Source: an uncultured Collinsella sp.
Lineage (GTDB): Bacteria; Actinomycetota; Coriobacteriia; Coriobacteriales; Coriobacteriaceae
Assembly: GCA_902495525.1 (NCBI GenBank)
Contig: CABUXL010000001.1
Location: 49,365 to 113,364 of the forward strand
DNA: 64,000 nucleotides
Reading direction: 5' to 3'
Positions 1 through 9,500 of the stretch are shown one piece after another; positions within the stretch are counted from its first letter, which is position 1; the number at the start of each line of letters is the position of its first letter. The translations under genes were made by a program, and so were the position numbers. The notes beneath the pieces were generated by a model, which saw only the letters and a program-made list of their open reading frames with translations, was not told the origin of the DNA and ran no database searches.

Positions 1-3
1 TGT

Positions 4-1233
4 ATGGATCGAAACGAACTCGACCCCAGCGTCCCCAGCGCCACGGAGGTCAAGAAGATCCCCCTCATCATTAAGGTGTACGCCGTCCTGTGCATCCTGT
101 CCGGCGTGGGCACGCTCCCTTCGGTCGGCGCCTTTATGTGGCAGGTCATCACCGCGCTCATCAACGGCAACGCCGCCGCCAAGCTCGGTGACAACACGCT
201 CGTCGCGGTCGGCCTTATCGTCGCCGGCATCATGCTCTCTGCGGCAAGCGCCGTCATCCTGATCATCTTTGGCCTGGACCTTATCAAAAACCAGCGCCGC
301 AACGCCGCTCGCCTGTCCTATATCCTTATCGCGTTTACCGTCGTCGAGCTTTTGGTTGACGTGATGCTCCAGGGCATCGGGCCCTTCTTGCTTCGCCCTG
401 CCATCCAGCTCGGCATCCTTGTTGCACTTTCGGCAACCGTCGACCCCACGCTGCGTCAGGAGCGCGAACTGCAGCGCCGCCTGCAGGAGATGCTCGACCG
501 CGACGCCGCCGCCGAGGGCATGCTCGGCCGCGATGAAACCGGCGAGGGCTACATCAAGCTCAACTACTTCAACCTGTTCTGGGTGTTCTTTGTCTGCTGC
601 ATACTCGGCCTGATCGCCGAGGACATCTGGCACATGACGGTCGACGACCCGGGCGTCTATCAGAACCGCGCCGGCATGCTGTTTGGCCCCTTCAGCCCCA
701 TCTACGGATTTGGCGCCGTGCTCATGACCATGGTGCTTAACCGCTTCTACAAAAAGAACCCCATCATCATTTTCCTGGTGAGCGCCCTGCTCGGCGCCAG
801 CTTTGAGGTGTTCGTGGGCTGGTTTATGCAGACCGCGTTTGGCGTGGTCTCGTGGAGCTACTCGCACATAACGCTGTTCGGTTTGCCCGATCCGCTCGTG
901 GTCCTCACGGGCGGACGCACCTGCACGGGCTTCGCCTGCCTGTGGGGCCTGGGCGGCCTCATCTGGATCAAGCTGCTGCTGCCGAGGCTGCTTAAGCTTA
1001 TCAACAAGATCCCCTGGAAGAGCCGCTACTCGGCCACCGTCATCTTTACCGTTATCATGCTGGTCGACGGCGTCATGACGCTGCAGTCGCTCGACTACTG
1101 GTACCAGCGCGTTAACGGCACGGAGCCGGACATTCCCGTCGCACAGTTCTACGGAGAGCACTTCGATAACGAGTACATGGAAAACCGCTTCCAGAGCATG
1201 ACCATGAGCCCCAAGGATGCGACACGCGTATAG
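4..1233 (+). CDS. Putative ABC transporter permease, ABC_trans_CmpB family (PF06541-like)
   Basis: A 409-residue polytopic membrane protein. The N-terminal third has several hydrophobic segments (about residues 22-45, 65-90, 105-140). A charged stretch follows at about 150-180. The C-terminal half resembles the CmpB-type putative permease family, with the conserved run FGPFSPIYGFGAVLM and a later WGLGGLIW segment. The substrate is unknown, and no ATPase partner lies next to it. The ATG sits three bases from the window edge, so an upstream start and the ribosome binding site cannot be excluded. A strong terminator follows the stop. Family assignment is from recognition of the conserved half only. 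Confidence 0.65.
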   Translation: MDRNELDPSVPSATEVKKIPLIIKVYAVLCILSGVGTLPSVGAFMWQVITALINGNAAAKLGDNTLVAVGLIVAGIMLSAASAVILIIFGLDLIKNQRRNAARLSYILIAFTVVELLVDVMLQGIGPFLLRPAIQLGILVALSATVDPTLRQERELQRRLQEMLDRDAAAEGMLGRDETGEGYIKLNYFNLFWVFFVCCILGLIAEDIWHMTVDDPGVYQNRAGMLFGPFSPIYGFGAVLMTMVLNRFYKKNPIIIFLVSALLGASFEVFVGWFMQTAFGVVSWSYSHITLFGLPDPLVVLTGGRTCTGFACLWGLGGLIWIKLLLPRLLKLINKIPWKSRYSATVIFTVIMLVDGVMTLQSLDYWYQRVNGTEPDIPVAQFYGEHFDNEYMENRFQSMTMSPKDATRV

Positions 1234-1254
1234 CGCTCACCGCGCCCAAAACGC

Positions 1255-1294
1255 AAAATGCCCGCCGGTATCACACGTACCGGTGGGCATTTTT
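1255..1294. terminator. Bidirectional intrinsic terminator
   Basis: A 16-bp inverted repeat (AAAATGCCCGCCGGTA and its complement) with a short loop, flanked by T and A runs. It lies between the convergent permease and MoaE-like genes and can serve both. Confidence 0.85.
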
Positions 1295-1323
1295 ATAAAC
1301 GATCCTTCTATCGACGCAATCCT

Positions 1324-1740
1324 CTATGCCTCGCGCTCGACCTCACTCACGCATTCGTTCTTGATGGTGCCAACGAGCGCCTGCAGTGCATCGACCACGT
1401 GTGGGCGAATGTCCCCGCCGATAAGCACGAGCATGATGTCGTCACCTACGGAAAGCTCGCCGCTTGCCAGCCACACGCGCACATAGCCGATACCCGGCAT
1501 CGCGCGCGTGGCCCCGATAGCAGACCGTACCTTTTCGGCGTCGTAGTCAAAGACCATGCCGCCCACCCTGTGGCCTGGTGCCACGCCATCGGTCTCGACT
1601 CCGCGCACCTCGGCCTTGGGCGTCGCACGCACCACACCGTTATGCGTCAGATACATCCCGCAGCCTGCCGCCGAAGCATCGGCCTTGGCCTCGCGCAGCC
1701 AAGCATCAATCGAAGGCATCAATTTGCCACTCTCAAGCAT
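1324..1740 (-). CDS. MoaE-like molybdopterin synthase family protein
   Basis: A 138-residue soluble protein. The C-terminal half (GELSVGDDIMLVLIGG, then a helix ending in a Lys/Glu-rich tail) follows the pattern of MoaE, the large subunit of molybdopterin synthase, which inserts dithiolene sulfur into precursor Z. The N-terminal half is less typical, and the usual HR and paired Lys catalytic pattern is not clear. It may be a diverged MoaE relative rather than the enzyme, and no other moa gene is in this window. The ATG at 1740 has a GGGAG five bases upstream. It lies downstream of the sortase gene on the same strand with a gap of about 40 bp. Confidence 0.5.
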   Translation of the reverse strand: MLESGKLMPSIDAWLREAKADASAAGCGMYLTHNGVVRATPKAEVRGVETDGVAPGHRVGGMVFDYDAEKVRSAIGATRAMPGIGYVRVWLASGELSVGDDIMLVLIGGDIRPHVVDALQALVGTIKNECVSEVEREA

Positions 1741-1782
1741 CGTTTCTCCCTTACCGTCCCAAATTAGCTACTCTCGGGCAAT

Positions 1783-2781
1783 TTATTCATCAACGGGCGT
1801 GAGCACCATGACAGCGCGCGTGTTGCTCAGCGACAGTGAACGGCAGGTCACAAGCGTTACAACCTTGGTTGCCGAAGCGGCACGATCGGTGGCATCACTC
1901 GCCACGGCAGAGGCACCGTCGAGCATCTCGGACAGGTAGTTCTTGAGCCCGTCATCGCCCTCAAAATTGGGCGTGCGCGCCTTGGCATACGTGTCCTCGA
2001 CAACTTTGGTCGCCAGTGGTCGCAGCTTATACGTAGCATCCCGTGTGATGTAATACACAAACTCGATGCTATCGAACGTCGCCTGATCAGTGGTGTCCGA
2101 AATCACGTTGAACATCGACCCATCGTTCATATGGTGGCCGTAGATCGTGGTCTGCTGGTCGACCATTCCCGGCGCGGTGTCATCGCTATCCAGGAAAATG
2201 GCGCCGGACGCGTTGGACGTGCCATCAAACAACGTGTTGAGGTATTTGGAGTTGTTGTTGGTCTGCACCACGGGATAGTTGATGTTGGTTCCCGGCACGT
2301 AAATCCAACCCACAATCTCGGGATTCGTCTGAGCAAGCGCATCAAAGTTGATAATCGGCACGCCGCTGGCGTCCTTATCGCTTACATATTGCTTCTCGAT
2401 TTTCTGATACGAATCGCTCGCCTGCTTATAGCCAATCTGGGCATTAATAAAGATAGCGGCGGCGGCGACAATCAGGCCGATACCGATGATGATGAGCAGG
2501 ATAGGAATGATGGAGCGGCGCTTCTTACGCGGCAGCTCGGTGCAATCCGACGGCGCGGCATGCGATGAAGACCGGGGCGGCTTCTTAGCGGAGCTATAAG
2601 ACGAAGGACGATATGCGGCCGGCGCGTCCTGTCGACGATGCGTCGCCGGTGTCACGGGGCGCGGCGCGCGCGGCTGCTGAGGAGAGGATGTCCGACCCTG
2701 CTGTGCCGCACGGGCAGCACCCGGCTTCGACGGATCGGGAATCTGAGAAGCCTTGAATCGTTTTCCCTGATAATCGGACAT
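1783..2781 (-). CDS. srtB: Class B sortase, membrane-anchored transpeptidase
   Basis: A 332-residue sortase. A basic, Pro/Ser-rich cytoplasmic tail (1-88) precedes a single TM helix (about 90-113) and the extracellular sortase domain. Catalytic residues are visible: His in YGHH (216/217), Cys313 in TLVTC, and Arg322 in SNTRAV. Class B sortases cleave a sorting signal and link the protein to peptidoglycan or pilin. Family B is suggested by the long segment between His and Cys and by overall resemblance to SrtB. The large surface protein encoded at 3571-10002 carries an IPNTG sorting signal and is a possible client, though class B enzymes often prefer other motifs, so this pairing is inference. 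Confidence 0.85.
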   Translation of the reverse strand: MSDYQGKRFKASQIPDPSKPGAARAAQQGRTSSPQQPRAPRPVTPATHRRQDAPAAYRPSSYSSAKKPPRSSSHAAPSDCTELPRKKRRSIIPILLIIIGIGLIVAAAAIFINAQIGYKQASDSYQKIEKQYVSDKDASGVPIINFDALAQTNPEIVGWIYVPGTNINYPVVQTNNNSKYLNTLFDGTSNASGAIFLDSDDTAPGMVDQQTTIYGHHMNDGSMFNVISDTTDQATFDSIEFVYYITRDATYKLRPLATKVVEDTYAKARTPNFEGDDGLKNYLSEMLDGASAVASDATDRAASATKVVTLVTCRSLSLSNTRAVMVLTPVDE

Positions 2782-2816
2782 GGCTCTCCTTATACTGCGG
2801 TGAAACGGCGGAACGC

Positions 2817-3281
2817 TTAGGCGTCAGCCATCTCCTGCTTCATCTTTTCGATAACCTTGCGGTACTCGGGGTCGCAGGCGCCCAGAATCTGCGTGGCGTA
2901 GATGGCAGCGTTCTTGGCACCGTTAATGGCCACACAGGCAACGGGCACGCCCGAGGGCATCTGCACCATCGACAGCAGCGAGTCCATACCACCCAGATCG
3001 CTCGTCTTCATAGGCACGCCGATGACCGGCAGCGGCGTAAAGGCCGCCACGACACCGCCCAGGTGAGCAGCCTTGCCGGCAGCAGCGATAATCACCTTGA
3101 TGCCGCGGTCAGCAGCAGTCGAGGCCCACTCATGGACCTTCGCCGGCGTACGGTGCGCGCTTGCAATCACGAGCTCATAGGGCACGCCTAGCGCCTCGAG
3201 CTCGGCGGTGCAACCTTCCATAACGCCCAGATCGGACTTGGAGCCCATGATGATCCCGACAACCGGCTTCTGATCTGCCAT
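2817..3281 (-). CDS. purE: N5-carboxyaminoimidazole ribonucleotide mutase
   Basis: Catalyses the carboxyamino-AIR to CAIR step of purine synthesis. The 154-residue protein has the class I PurE hallmarks: GSKSD near the N-terminus and SAHRTP around residue 43, which form the phosphate and active site. The ATG at 3281 is preferred, since AGGAGG lies nine bases upstream; a TTG six bases earlier is only three bases from the Shine-Dalgarno. No purK follows it. purD and purA occur about 20 kb away, so the purine genes are dispersed here. Confidence 0.95.
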   Translation of the reverse strand: MADQKPVVGIIMGSKSDLGVMEGCTAELEALGVPYELVIASAHRTPAKVHEWASTAADRGIKVIIAAAGKAAHLGGVVAAFTPLPVIGVPMKTSDLGGMDSLLSMVQMPSGVPVACVAINGAKNAAIYATQILGACDPEYRKVIEKMKQEMADA

Positions 3282-3344
3282 AAACAAAGACCTCCTGTTG
3301 AGAGCGGTGACGCGGCGAATCCGCGACCCTTAACTACTGAGAGT

Positions 3345-3350
3345 AGTATA
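3345..3350 (-). promoter_or_regulatory. Candidate -10 element for purE
   Basis: TATACT on the minus strand, about 65 bases upstream of the purE ATG. No convincing -35 is visible, so this is tentative. Confidence 0.3.
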
Positions 3351-3375
3351 GCTGCTCCCGTCCCTGCGGTCTGTG

Positions 3376-3465
3376 GGTGCTCTGCGGCGGCCCGGTGTTT
3401 TCATCTTCACTCCGGTTGCTGCGCAAAGTCGTTCAGATGAAAACACCGGGCCGCCGCAGAGCACC
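3376..3465. repeat. Long perfect intergenic palindrome (31-bp arms, 28-nt loop)
   Basis: Arms 3376-3406 and 3435-3465 are exact reverse complements, starting GGTGCTCTGCGGCGGCCCGG. It lies between the purE promoter side and the terminator of the GH31 gene. There is no T-run, so it is unlikely to be an ordinary terminator. The loop resembles the loop of the element at 13359-13448 when read in the opposite orientation. Confidence 0.9.
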
Positions 3466-3510
3466 CTCGACCTACCGGGGATTGCTATGACGTACGTTGG
3501 CTGAAATAAA

Positions 3511-3556
3511 AAAGCAATGCCCGCCGTCCTTGGTGGAGCGGCGGGCACGTTTGCTT
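3511..3556 (-). terminator. Intrinsic terminator of the GH31 gene
   Basis: On the minus strand a GCCCGCCG/CGGCGGGC stem, extended by AAGC/GCTT, is followed by TTTTTTA. It begins 15 bases after the stop codon. Confidence 0.8.
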
Positions 3557-3570
3557 AGTTATCGCTGGGA

Positions 3571-6500
3571 CTACTCAGCCTTATTGCGACGGTGGAAGAA
3601 GGCACCGATCGCGGCGATGATGGCTCCAAGGCCACCGACGGTCGCGACAGTCGTCACCGTTTGGTCGCCAGTGTTGGGGATCGCCGAACCGTTCTTCTTG
3701 CCGCCCTGGGCCTTGTCGCCTGCGGGCTTGCTCGTCTGGCCGCCACCGTTCGAGCCGTTGCCGGAACCCTGGTTGCCCGAACCTCCGGTGTTGCCCGAGC
3801 CGCCCTGATTGCCGGAATCGGCATCCTTGAGGCTCTCAATAGCCAGCTTGAGCTGGTCATAGGCCGCCTGGAGCTGGGTGTCGGAAGCATTCTCATCACC
3901 CAAGACGTCCTCGGCGTAGGTAATGGCATCCGTCAGGGCCTTGACAGACTCGGCCGTCTTGCCCCTGGTGTCAGTCTCCTTCGCCTGCTTGACCAGGGCC
4001 TTGAGCTGCTTCTTAGTCGGATTCTCGACCGGGGCCACCGGGGTCTTCTCGAGCGCGCCGCGGGCGCTCTCGAGCGCCCTGAGCGCCTGGTCGACCTCGT
4101 CCTGCGTGGCGTTCTCGTCGCTCAAGATGGCGCGGGCGCTCGCCAGGGCGTTCTCGAGCGCCGTCCAGGAGGCCTCGGTGTAGTCACCGGCCTTGAGGTC
4201 GCCGGCAGCAACCTCGGCATCAACCTTTTCGATCGCGGTAGCGAGATCATCCTTCGACACCGGATCGGGAACGGCCGTACCGTAGAACTTGAGCTCCGCC
4301 ACGCTGCAGTAGGCATCGACGTCGCCACCGCCGGCGTGAATCACCTTGACGGTCACGTAGCGACCGCGCGCGGCGCCAAAGCTCATCTGTTTCCAGTCGC
4401 CACGGTCGGTGAGTACGTGGCCGTCGTTGTCGAAGGCAAACGTACCCATCGATACGGCGGTGCCCATCTCATAACCGTCGGCAGTGTCGGAGACCAGTAT
4501 CTCGGCCTCGAAGATATCGCCGTTAGTGCCGCCGTCCTGGCGCGGCAGGAATGTAACGTCGGTGAGATCGTAGTCGCGGCCCAGGTCGACACTCAGATAC
4601 TGGGGCATACCGGTCCCATGGGCCCAGTCGCTGTGCCAAAGCGTCCGCTCGTCGCCGTCGAGAGCGTTGACGGCGTTGCTGCCCTCGTAGTCGGCCTCAC
4701 TCGAGAAGCCGGCCACCTTGACGTTCTTGCGGTTCTCGGGCGTGTTGATGAGAATCTTCTCATCGACAGGGCGCATCTTGAGGCCGTCGATTGCCTTCTC
4801 GATCTTGGCTGTGGCGTCTGCGACATCCTTCTTGCTATAGCTGCCTTGGCCGCCGTCGAGGAGCTTCCGAGCCGCCTCGACCGCAGTGGTGAGAGCTGCA
4901 TAGGAATCCTTAGTGTAGACGGACTCGCTGTAGCCCGCGGCCTTGGAAAGCGCTGCCACGAGCGCAGAGGTATCGACACCAGCCTTGACCTCGACCTCAT
5001 AGGATGCGGTCTTGGAGGGGTCGAGTACCGACGCCACCGTGATCTTTGCCTTGCCGGCCTTGTTGGCACGCAGGTAGTAGCTCACGCTATCGCCAGCCTG
5101 AACAGCGGAGACGCTTACCACAGAGGGGTCGGAGCTCTCGACCGTCACATAGGGGTAGCCGGAGCTCTCAGGCGTGGCCTTGGCGTCGACGAGCGTAACG
5201 TCGCCTTCAAAGAACTCGGTCTGGTTCTTGCCTAGCTCGACACCCTCGATGGCCTCGACACCCTGCGTGTAGTTGAAGTTGACCTCACGCAGTGTGAGCA
5301 TCTGGTCACCCGATGCCTCAAGCGGCGTGACCTCGACCTTGGTCGCCTTCTTGCCCTTGTTCTCGGCAGAGAGGCCAAAGGCGTAGCGAGCCCGGAAGGA
5401 ATCGTACTCCCCGCCCGCGAACTCTTGGGTCGAGCCATCCTCGAACGTCACGACAGCCTTGATCTTCTGCACGGTTCCGTTGCCACCGTTGCGGTTAACG
5501 ACCTCGACACTATCGAGTTTCGACGGCGTCTTAAATGCGAATGTCATCGTGGTGGGAAGCTTCACGTAACTCGGAAGCTTACCCTCGCTGTCCCAGTTGC
5601 CGCTCCAGTTCCATAGGAACTCAAAGCCGTTGTCGTCCTCGTTATTATCGAACAGCGCGTTATAGCTCTTCTGCTGGATAAGTTTCTCGACGTTGGTCCC
5701 GTCGTCGGTCGTGAGCTCATCGTTGGTCATCGTGATGTTGAAGGCATCCTGACCGTACTCGGCGACCGTTGGCTGAGGAACATCCGGCATCGTCACCGTG
5801 CCGTCGCTCGCAAACTCAAGCGCGTCGCATGCCGGACCGATGAGCCAAGATGTCGAGGGCAGTTCGACCTTGCCGGCGGTCTTGGCCTTGAGCTTGAAAC
5901 TCGCCACCGCGCCGGTACCGTTGTAGAGCTTGCCATCGCCGCGGTTGGCAAAGGCGAGATTGATAGTCTGCGTTCTGTCCGCGAACTGGACCTTCTCGCG
6001 AGACAGGTTCTCCATGCCGGCAGTCGAGCCGTCCTGCGCGATGCTCTCGGACACAAACTCGAACTGGTCGCTCTTGAAGTTGACGAGAGCGCCCAGGGCG
6101 TTGACGTTCTTAGCGTCGGCCGCATAGACATCAACGGTGATCTCATCACCGGCCTCGACCTCGGTCTTGCTCGGAATCACCGCGAGCGAACCTGCGACCT
6201 TGCCCTTTTGTTTAGTGCCGCCGTCAAGACCCGCCATGGTGAACGAGTAATCGTACACGTCGTAAACGCCGTTATCGTTGAGGTCAGCAAAGTGGTCGCG
6301 GATCTGCGAGTTGAACGTCGAGGCATCGGACCCACGGTTCTCGAGACCCAGATAGTTCTTCATGTTGGAGTAGTCGCCATCGGAGATCGTTGCCTTGTTG
6401 AGGTTGGAGCCCACGGCGAAGCCATCCGTGCCGTCGGTCTTGTAGATGGCGATCTCGGACGCGGAGAAGAAATTGCCGACCGAGGCGAGCGGCGTCATAC

Positions 6501-9500
6501 GCACGTAGCGTGCGGCCACGGCGCCGTCGAACGCCACCGTCTTACAGGCGGCGGAGCGCTCCCAATCGACTTCCTGGGTGGTCCAATGCGTGCCGTCGAG
6601 GCTCGTCTCGATGCGCATCTTGGTCACGGTGCCATTGCCGGCGTCGTCACGCGGATAGTACTCGAGCTTGTCAAGCTTGTAGGCCTTGCCGTAATCGACC
6701 GTCAGGGCCTTGCCCAGATCGTTGCCACCGGAGTGGAAACCGCCGTCGCCCGACTGGAACTCATGGTCGAAGGCGAGATCGGCCTTGTGGCTGCTATAGA
6801 GCGAGCCCTCCCAAGTGATCTTCTCAGCTGTGGGGACGTTGCGCCACGGGTCGAGCGCGGAGCTCGCCTCGAGCACGTCACTCCAGGCGGAGTAGCCATC
6901 GGCGTTGCGCGAACGAATCTGGTAGGTATGCTTGCTGTTGTAGGCAAGGTCGGCATGCGTAAACTCCGCCGCATCGCCCACGGCGAACACGGTACCGTCT
7001 ACCTTAAGGTCGTAGGAGGTAGCACCATCGACCTTTCCCCAGGTGAGCTTGATGCTCGTGGGGGTGGTGGCATCCTCGGGAGCGGCAAGGTTCGCGGGTG
7101 CGGAGAGGTTCTCGTTGAGGCGGTCGACGGCCAGCGTGGCATCGGCGTTCACGAAGCCGCCGAGTGCGAGCGTCTGCGCCGCTGCAGCGACATCGGTCTT
7201 CGCGAACTTGACGTAGACCTTGGGGTTCGTGGTGATCTTGGTGTTGTTGAAGCTCTCGCCCTGCTCGGCCTCGGTGCTGTCTGCATCACTGCCGTAGTGG
7301 TTGAGGTTGGGGGTCTCGTTGTAGAAGTAGACCGCCTGGCCGGCCTCGGGGTTCGCGGCGTCAAAGGCCTCCTGCGAGTTGACCTCAACCACGTTGAGCG
7401 CGGAGCCACCGTTCTTGGCGACGACGCTCGTGGGCTTGGCGGACACGTTGGCCACGAAGGTCGTGGTGCGGTTGGAGTCGTAGCCGTTGTAGCCACCCTG
7501 CGAGGCTTCGGCGGTAAAGGTCGCGGTGCCGCCCGTGGCCTTGGAGCTGTAGACGGTACTCACATGCTCGCCGTAGGAGATATTGTCGATCGTGCCGTAG
7601 GCATCGTCCTCGGTCGTGTTGTTCTGGATGGAAGAGCCGTCGTCCTCGTACTGCGTAAAGGTGCCGTCACCCTCGGTGGCGAAGAACTCGACGATACGCT
7701 GGCTGCGGTCGGTACCCTTGGTGTTGGTGTCGCTCACGGCCTCGGGGTTGTTGTTCTCGGCATACATCGGCACGATGGCGTTGGCCTTCACAAACAGCGG
7801 CAGCTTCCAAAGCGGCGCATCGTAGTTGTTGAGGACCTGGCCGCCGCGGTACTGCTTACCCGAGAAGTAGTCAATCCAGATGGTGGGATTCTCGTCGGTG
7901 CCGTAGTTGGGAAGGTAGATACCATTGCGAACGTCGTTGCCGTTCTCATCTGCCTGGGTATCCTGATACACCGGTGCCACCAGGAAGTTCTCACCAAACA
8001 TGTACTGATACTGCGTCGAGGTGCTTGCGGCGTACTCGGAGTTGTCGGAGAGCAGCATGGCGCGGATCATGGGCAGGCCGGTATCGCCGTTGCCCGTGTC
8101 GATGTTGGCCGCCGAGGCCGCGCTCGTGTAGATATAGGGCATGAGTTGCGCCTTGAGCTTGAGGTAAAAGCGCGAAATGCCCGTGTAGGGATCGCCGTGC
8201 GTCATGGGCGACTTGCGGTAGGTGCCCCAGCCGTCCATATCGAGCATAGAGGGCGTGAACGTCTTCCACTGGTAGTCGCGCGCGGAGATGATGGGGTCGC
8301 CACCAAAGATGCCGTCCATATCGGAGCCGATGTTGGGGTTGCCCGAGAGGCTCTGACCGATATACGTGGGGATGTGGAAGCGGATGTACTCCCAGTTGCC
8401 GCCGTACTGATCGCCGGTCCAGATGCCACCAAAGCGCTGCGTGCCGGCCCAACCGTCAAGCGTGATGATGTTGGGGCGCTTGTTGGCACCGGTCGTCACC
8501 GTATCGTAGGCCGTCTTGATGCCGTTGAGGCCAAAGGAGTAGCCAGAGCCCACCCAAGCGACGTCGGTCTTGAGGGTGGTAATGCCGCCCGTCTTGACCT
8601 CGGCGGCGAAACCGCGAAGCAAACGCCACGGGGTCTCGGAGTTGCTGTCAGGCTCCAGGTTAGACTGGGTCCACAGACCCGTGCTCACACCCTTGGAGTT
8701 AGCATACTCGGTAAACTTCTTAAGGTTGTCGACGTTGGCACGCACGGCGTTGAGGCGCTCGGCTGAACTCGTTCCGTCGGAGTTGACGCCGCCGGTCTTG
8801 TAATAACCGTTCTGGCCATAGCCGGCACCGTATCCGTCGTTCGGCAGGAACCAGCCGAGCGGCATGTCGTTGTCCTCGTAGTCATCGATAACCTGCTGGG
8901 CGGAGAACTGGCGGTCGAAATCGGTCGCCTTCATGTTCTCGGTATCGACCGTGGGGCCCTCTCCGTTGAGCGTCTCGGCGGCAAGCGTGCCGTCGAGCTT
9001 GTAGCCCGTCGACATGCCGGACTCGTATTTAACGTTGCCCTTCTCACTCGAAGGCTTGCTGCCCTTGGTCTCCCACTTCTTCTGACCCGAGGTCGTTGAC
9101 CAGCCATCACGGTTGTAGGCATTAAGGTGACCCAGGTAGAAACCGTACTCGGGCAGCAGTACCGGATTGCCGGTCACCTTGTAGTAGTCCTGCAGCATCT
9201 CGGTCGCCACGTTCGAGGCGCCCGTTTCGGTTGCCACGAAGTAATAGGCATCGAACTCATTCTCGCTGTGCGAGGTCGTGACCGTCGAGGAGTCCGTAGA
9301 GCCAAAGTCGTAAGAACCCTCGGCAAAGGTGTTGCGAAGCACGCCGTAGCCGTCGCTCGTCCAGTAGAACGGGTTGGGCGAGGCGACGCCGCCGTCGGTC
9401 CAGTTATTAGTGTTGGAGATGGCGATGGTCTGGTTGGTGTGCAAGAAGCGCCCATTCTGGGTGCCACCGCCAAAGAAGTTCTCGGACTTCTCCTTGGCGA

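Noticed and set aside
3592..5235. 547-codon plus-strand open frame
   Set aside because: A shadow of the C-terminal half of the GH31 gene, with no recognisable domain or ribosome binding site.
6208..8766. 852-codon plus-strand open frame
   Set aside because: It lies antisense to the GH31 gene. Its composition (Val/Gly/Arg/His-rich, no domain) is typical of a GC-rich shadow frame.
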